Shown one piece after another: positions 61,088-64,000 of a stretch of DNA of 64,000 bases. Position numbers and translations under genes: made by a program. This stretch comes from Entrophospora sp. SA101 (lineage: Eukaryota; Glomeromycota; Glomeromycetes; Entrophosporales; Entrophosporaceae). The stretch lies in contig CAUDNR010001680.1 of assembly GCA_958430865.1 (NCBI GenBank), positions 32,357-96,356 on the forward strand. Reading direction: 5' to 3'. Position 1 is the first letter of the stretch; each line of letters opens with the position of its first letter. The notes beneath the pieces are model-generated. The model made no database searches. It was not told where the DNA came from and saw only the letters and a list, made by a program, of their open reading frames with translations.

Positions 61088-64000
61088 GTTTATAGAATTA
61101 ATGGGTAATAGGTTTATGGTTTTTTTGTAATTTTAACTTATTTATTATCATATATTAATAGGAATATTTAAATAATTTATGATTTTTATGACTTAATAAA
61201 TAAATATCAATAAGTAATGAGGGGACCTCACTCGGGTCTTCTTTATCAACATCTACAAATCTTTTCGTAACGTCTACAACAATTAACAGTTAACAGTTGT
61301 CTCATCACATTTTGAATTTGGCATGTCCTGGTTTAATCAAGTGCATTCATGATCATTAAACACAGCATTATCACAGGTAATCTCAATTTCTTAATTACTA
61401 ATACTACAAGCGTATTTAATGTACGCGTCAATAATAGCGAGATTGTTATTAACTACAAAATCTACAGATGATACATCATTCCTTGTCTTCTAAAACCCAA
61501 TAATTCCAAGATATGTTATAGCGTTGCGTTTAGCATGTTCTGTATATGTGACCGCATCTCTGATTGCATTTTTAGGGAAAGCCTATAAAACACCAGCAGC
61601 TTGGTGATACCTTGAATATTGTCACGTAAACTTTTACAATGTCGTATTTTTCCCCTCCTCTAACCCCTGTAGTAGTGGTATTTGTATCATTAATAACTTC
61701 TTCCTCTCCACATCCCTGATCAATTCAAATCAAACCAGTTTAACCGCGTTTTAATCAGTTGGGTTGAACCATGGTTTACATTTCTTTAAACGTATATATT
61801 TAATTTCTATTGGTCAGTATCAACTGGCCCCGTGGTCCTAACTTGATTTATTGAATCAATAATATACTTTATTAATTTTTTTTTTTACAATTTTTCCTCA
61901 AATAAAAGACAAATATATATTATTACTGTTATTAATACTGCCGCTGTCACCACCATTTCCCGATTCAAAACTCCAGTTTAACAGCGGGTTTTCAAATTAG
62001 ATTAACAAAATTGAGTTAAAAAAATTTTCTTTTGATAATGCTGCACTTTTACCATTACTTTAATTGTTCAAATTTTTGATAATAATATTTCATCAATAAT
62101 AATTCAATTCGAATACAAGACATTACACTTATGCCTTCCATTTTCATCATCAATCATCTTAATATAATAATTCACAGATACTTGGAGCTACTACAAAAGT
62201 AGATGAAATTCAGAAGTACCCTTCACATATAATGGGATCGGACAAACTTCAACCGGTACTTTTAAAAATCAAATCTGATGAATAATTTGTTTTTTTAAAA
62301 AATTTCATCTATTATAAAAATAAAATTATATAACTGCTGCGGCCCAGACTGCCATGGTAAGCCGCCAGTCGGTGCGTTTTTTTAATGATGGGAGTGTTTG
62401 ATCAGTAGGGATTGGAACGGTTCGGTTTATAGACTGCCAATGTGACTAAAAAAATTCCTTATCAATGTTACTATTATGTTGATTTATGTATTATATTAGT
62501 ATCAAAAACGAAACAATCAATCTTCTTCATGATTTATTTACTAAATTTGAATTAATCGACTCGATTTTTTTTAATCTCGACATTAATATTTACCAGTGTA
62601 TGTATGCTATTTTTCAAGGTAATAACCAAACACATACTCTTGGTTATAATCACCATTATCATCATCACAATCCAATAACAGATTCCTGTAGCTTGAATGG
62701 ATAGTCGAAAACATATTGACAAAAGGTTAATGTTACTGCGCCTCTGTATATGATTCGATTGACATTTTAGAATGGACAAATAAATGACTATGCAAAAGTT
62801 GCATCTGGGCATATAGAAGCCTAATCTATACTGTAAAGAACCTCGATCAATTGTCACGCGCGTTAATTTTGTATAGAGATTGATCACGTTATCTTTTTCT
62901 AGTAAACTATATTGTTGCATAACTAATACTCGTGAGGCAATGCAATTTACTTTACTTTATTCCATTACAAAAAATCAAAATAATAAGAAACAACCTCATG
63001 AATATAGAAAAAGGTTTCAATGTTTTGATGTTAAGAAGCATACTTTAAGAAGATAGATGGTATTCAAGAATTTCTTCTTTTTTTGATGCTTCAAATTCTG
63101 GTGTTCTAAAGGTCTCCCTCCTCTCATTAATTCAAGCTATTGAAGATTAAGAGAATAGAAATTTTCAACACATCATAAAATTTATTAAAGGTTTATCATT
63201 TCCATATTAACACCCGTTCCTATGGATCTCAAATATCTTTACAAGGACCTCAAGAACTATACAGATGGGTTACTGTTACATCTCAAAGTAAAAGATCTTA
63301 TTAAAAACGCAGTGCTTGTGAAAAAATCTCCACTAATCAGCCAATTACATTAATTTTTTTTTGTTAGTAAGTGACATATCTATCTACATGATTTTCGAGG
63401 TCCTTTTGAATAGTCCTTATTCACTCTAATTAATTATTCTTTCATAACATTTTATTTTTTTTTATTTAGTAGGGAAGATTTTAATATCGCTGCAACCTAA
63501 ATAAAATATTATCCGTTTTGACCATCATAATTAGTATCAATATTTGGTGACTGGTACTTGACATGAGCATAGGCCCACAAATTCGTAGGGATATATGTAG
63601 CTGGCTGTGTAGGTGACACGAGCATAAATTCACTAATTCGTAACGAAACGAGCCAAGAGATGCAAAATTTGACGACAAAAAAAATTATTTAATACGAAAA
63701 TTGTTTAAAACATCATAATAACATTAATTAAATTATGCCTTCCATCTTAACTGCAGTTGTGTTGCAAGTGGTTCTAATGTTTTAAATGGGGTAGCAACCT
63801 CAAGACTTTACAATTATTGTTGTTTTCCAAGATATAGAGTTTCGCAACTGTGCAAAAGTAAAAAGATTTCGCCATAAGCTGAAACTAATGATACAACTTT
63901 TTAATTTTAAAATTAGTTTTGACTTTTGCCTCTTCAAAATAATTTTGGCGACCAATACTATCTATCGATCAACGATATTTTAATTTTAGAGCCTTTAATG
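60979..64000. other. Intergenic to the window end
   Basis: An AAT/AAC-type microsatellite lies at about 61029-61090. A GC-richer patch (GCGGCCCAGACTGCCATGG) is at about 62340. A frame at about 62925-63055 (REAMQFTLLYSITKNQ, then EYRKRFQCFDVKKHTLRR) looks like a decayed coding fragment. A GAGTTTCGCAACTG patch at 63838 is faintly like the hAT MITE interior. I support no gene. Confidence 0.4.
61029..61090. repeat. AAT microsatellite
   Basis: About 18-20 AAT units with one or two AGT interruptions, just 3' of the wall-protein gene. Confidence 0.85.

Noticed and set aside
29250..61090. CRISPR array as an explanation for regularly spaced repeats
   Set aside because: The repeats are microsatellites, 19-bp tandem units without spacers, or intron-exon units; the genome is eukaryotic.
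62552..63678. Minus-strand ORFs near the right edge
   Set aside because: Random composition, no motif, no splice support.

Overview
The window looks like nuclear DNA of an arbuscular mycorrhizal fungus (Glomeromycotina, most probably Rhizophagus). This is inferred from four things: very AT-rich intergenic DNA, genes cut into many small exons by short GT-AG introns, a MATA-HMG type HMG-box gene plus a decayed second copy, and a dense load of DNA transposons and MITEs. No species-level search was possible. Exon models below were built by hand. They rest on splice signals, intact reading frame across all joins (each multi-exon model sums to a multiple of three) and recognisable family motifs.

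Layout. 1-5.5 kb: a possible gene start running off the left edge, a MATA-HMG relic, the mRNA capping guanylyltransferase (+), and two copies of a small TGTTG/CAACA MITE. 5.5-16 kb is a conserved housekeeping block: mitochondrial citrate synthase (+), then on the minus strand a GSK3/shaggy kinase, an NHP6/HMGB-like protein and a TMEM62-like metallophosphoesterase. 16-24 kb is transposon-derived and contains a recent 1.8-kb direct duplication flanking a broken mobile-element gene. 24-34 kb: a low-complexity acidic protein (+), a polytopic membrane protein with a GC-AG intron (-) and a SAM-dependent methyltransferase (+). 34-41 kb is gene-poor and holds a MATA-HMG gene and a 19-bp tandem array. 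41-47 kb: a 13-exon UDP-glycosyltransferase (-), a third MITE copy and an intronless PHO85-type CDK (-) with a polyQ/Asn tail. 47-51 kb: tandem repeats and microsatellites.

The most unusual object is at 51,855-58,445. It is a complete 6.6-kb DNA transposon with about 241-bp terminal inverted repeats and an ACATAA duplication. It carries two convergent genes: a DDE integrase-like transposase (-) and a nine-exon protein with a HECT-type ubiquitin ligase domain (+). The HECT gene is interrupted by a 202-bp hAT-type MITE with an 8-bp target duplication, and removing the insert restores the reading frame.

At 58.7-61 kb lies a Pro/Ser/Thr-rich secreted, probably GPI-anchored wall protein. Part of it is a tandem array of near-identical intron-exon units, each adding one PPPPKDN-type block. 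The last 3 kb shows no gene I can support.
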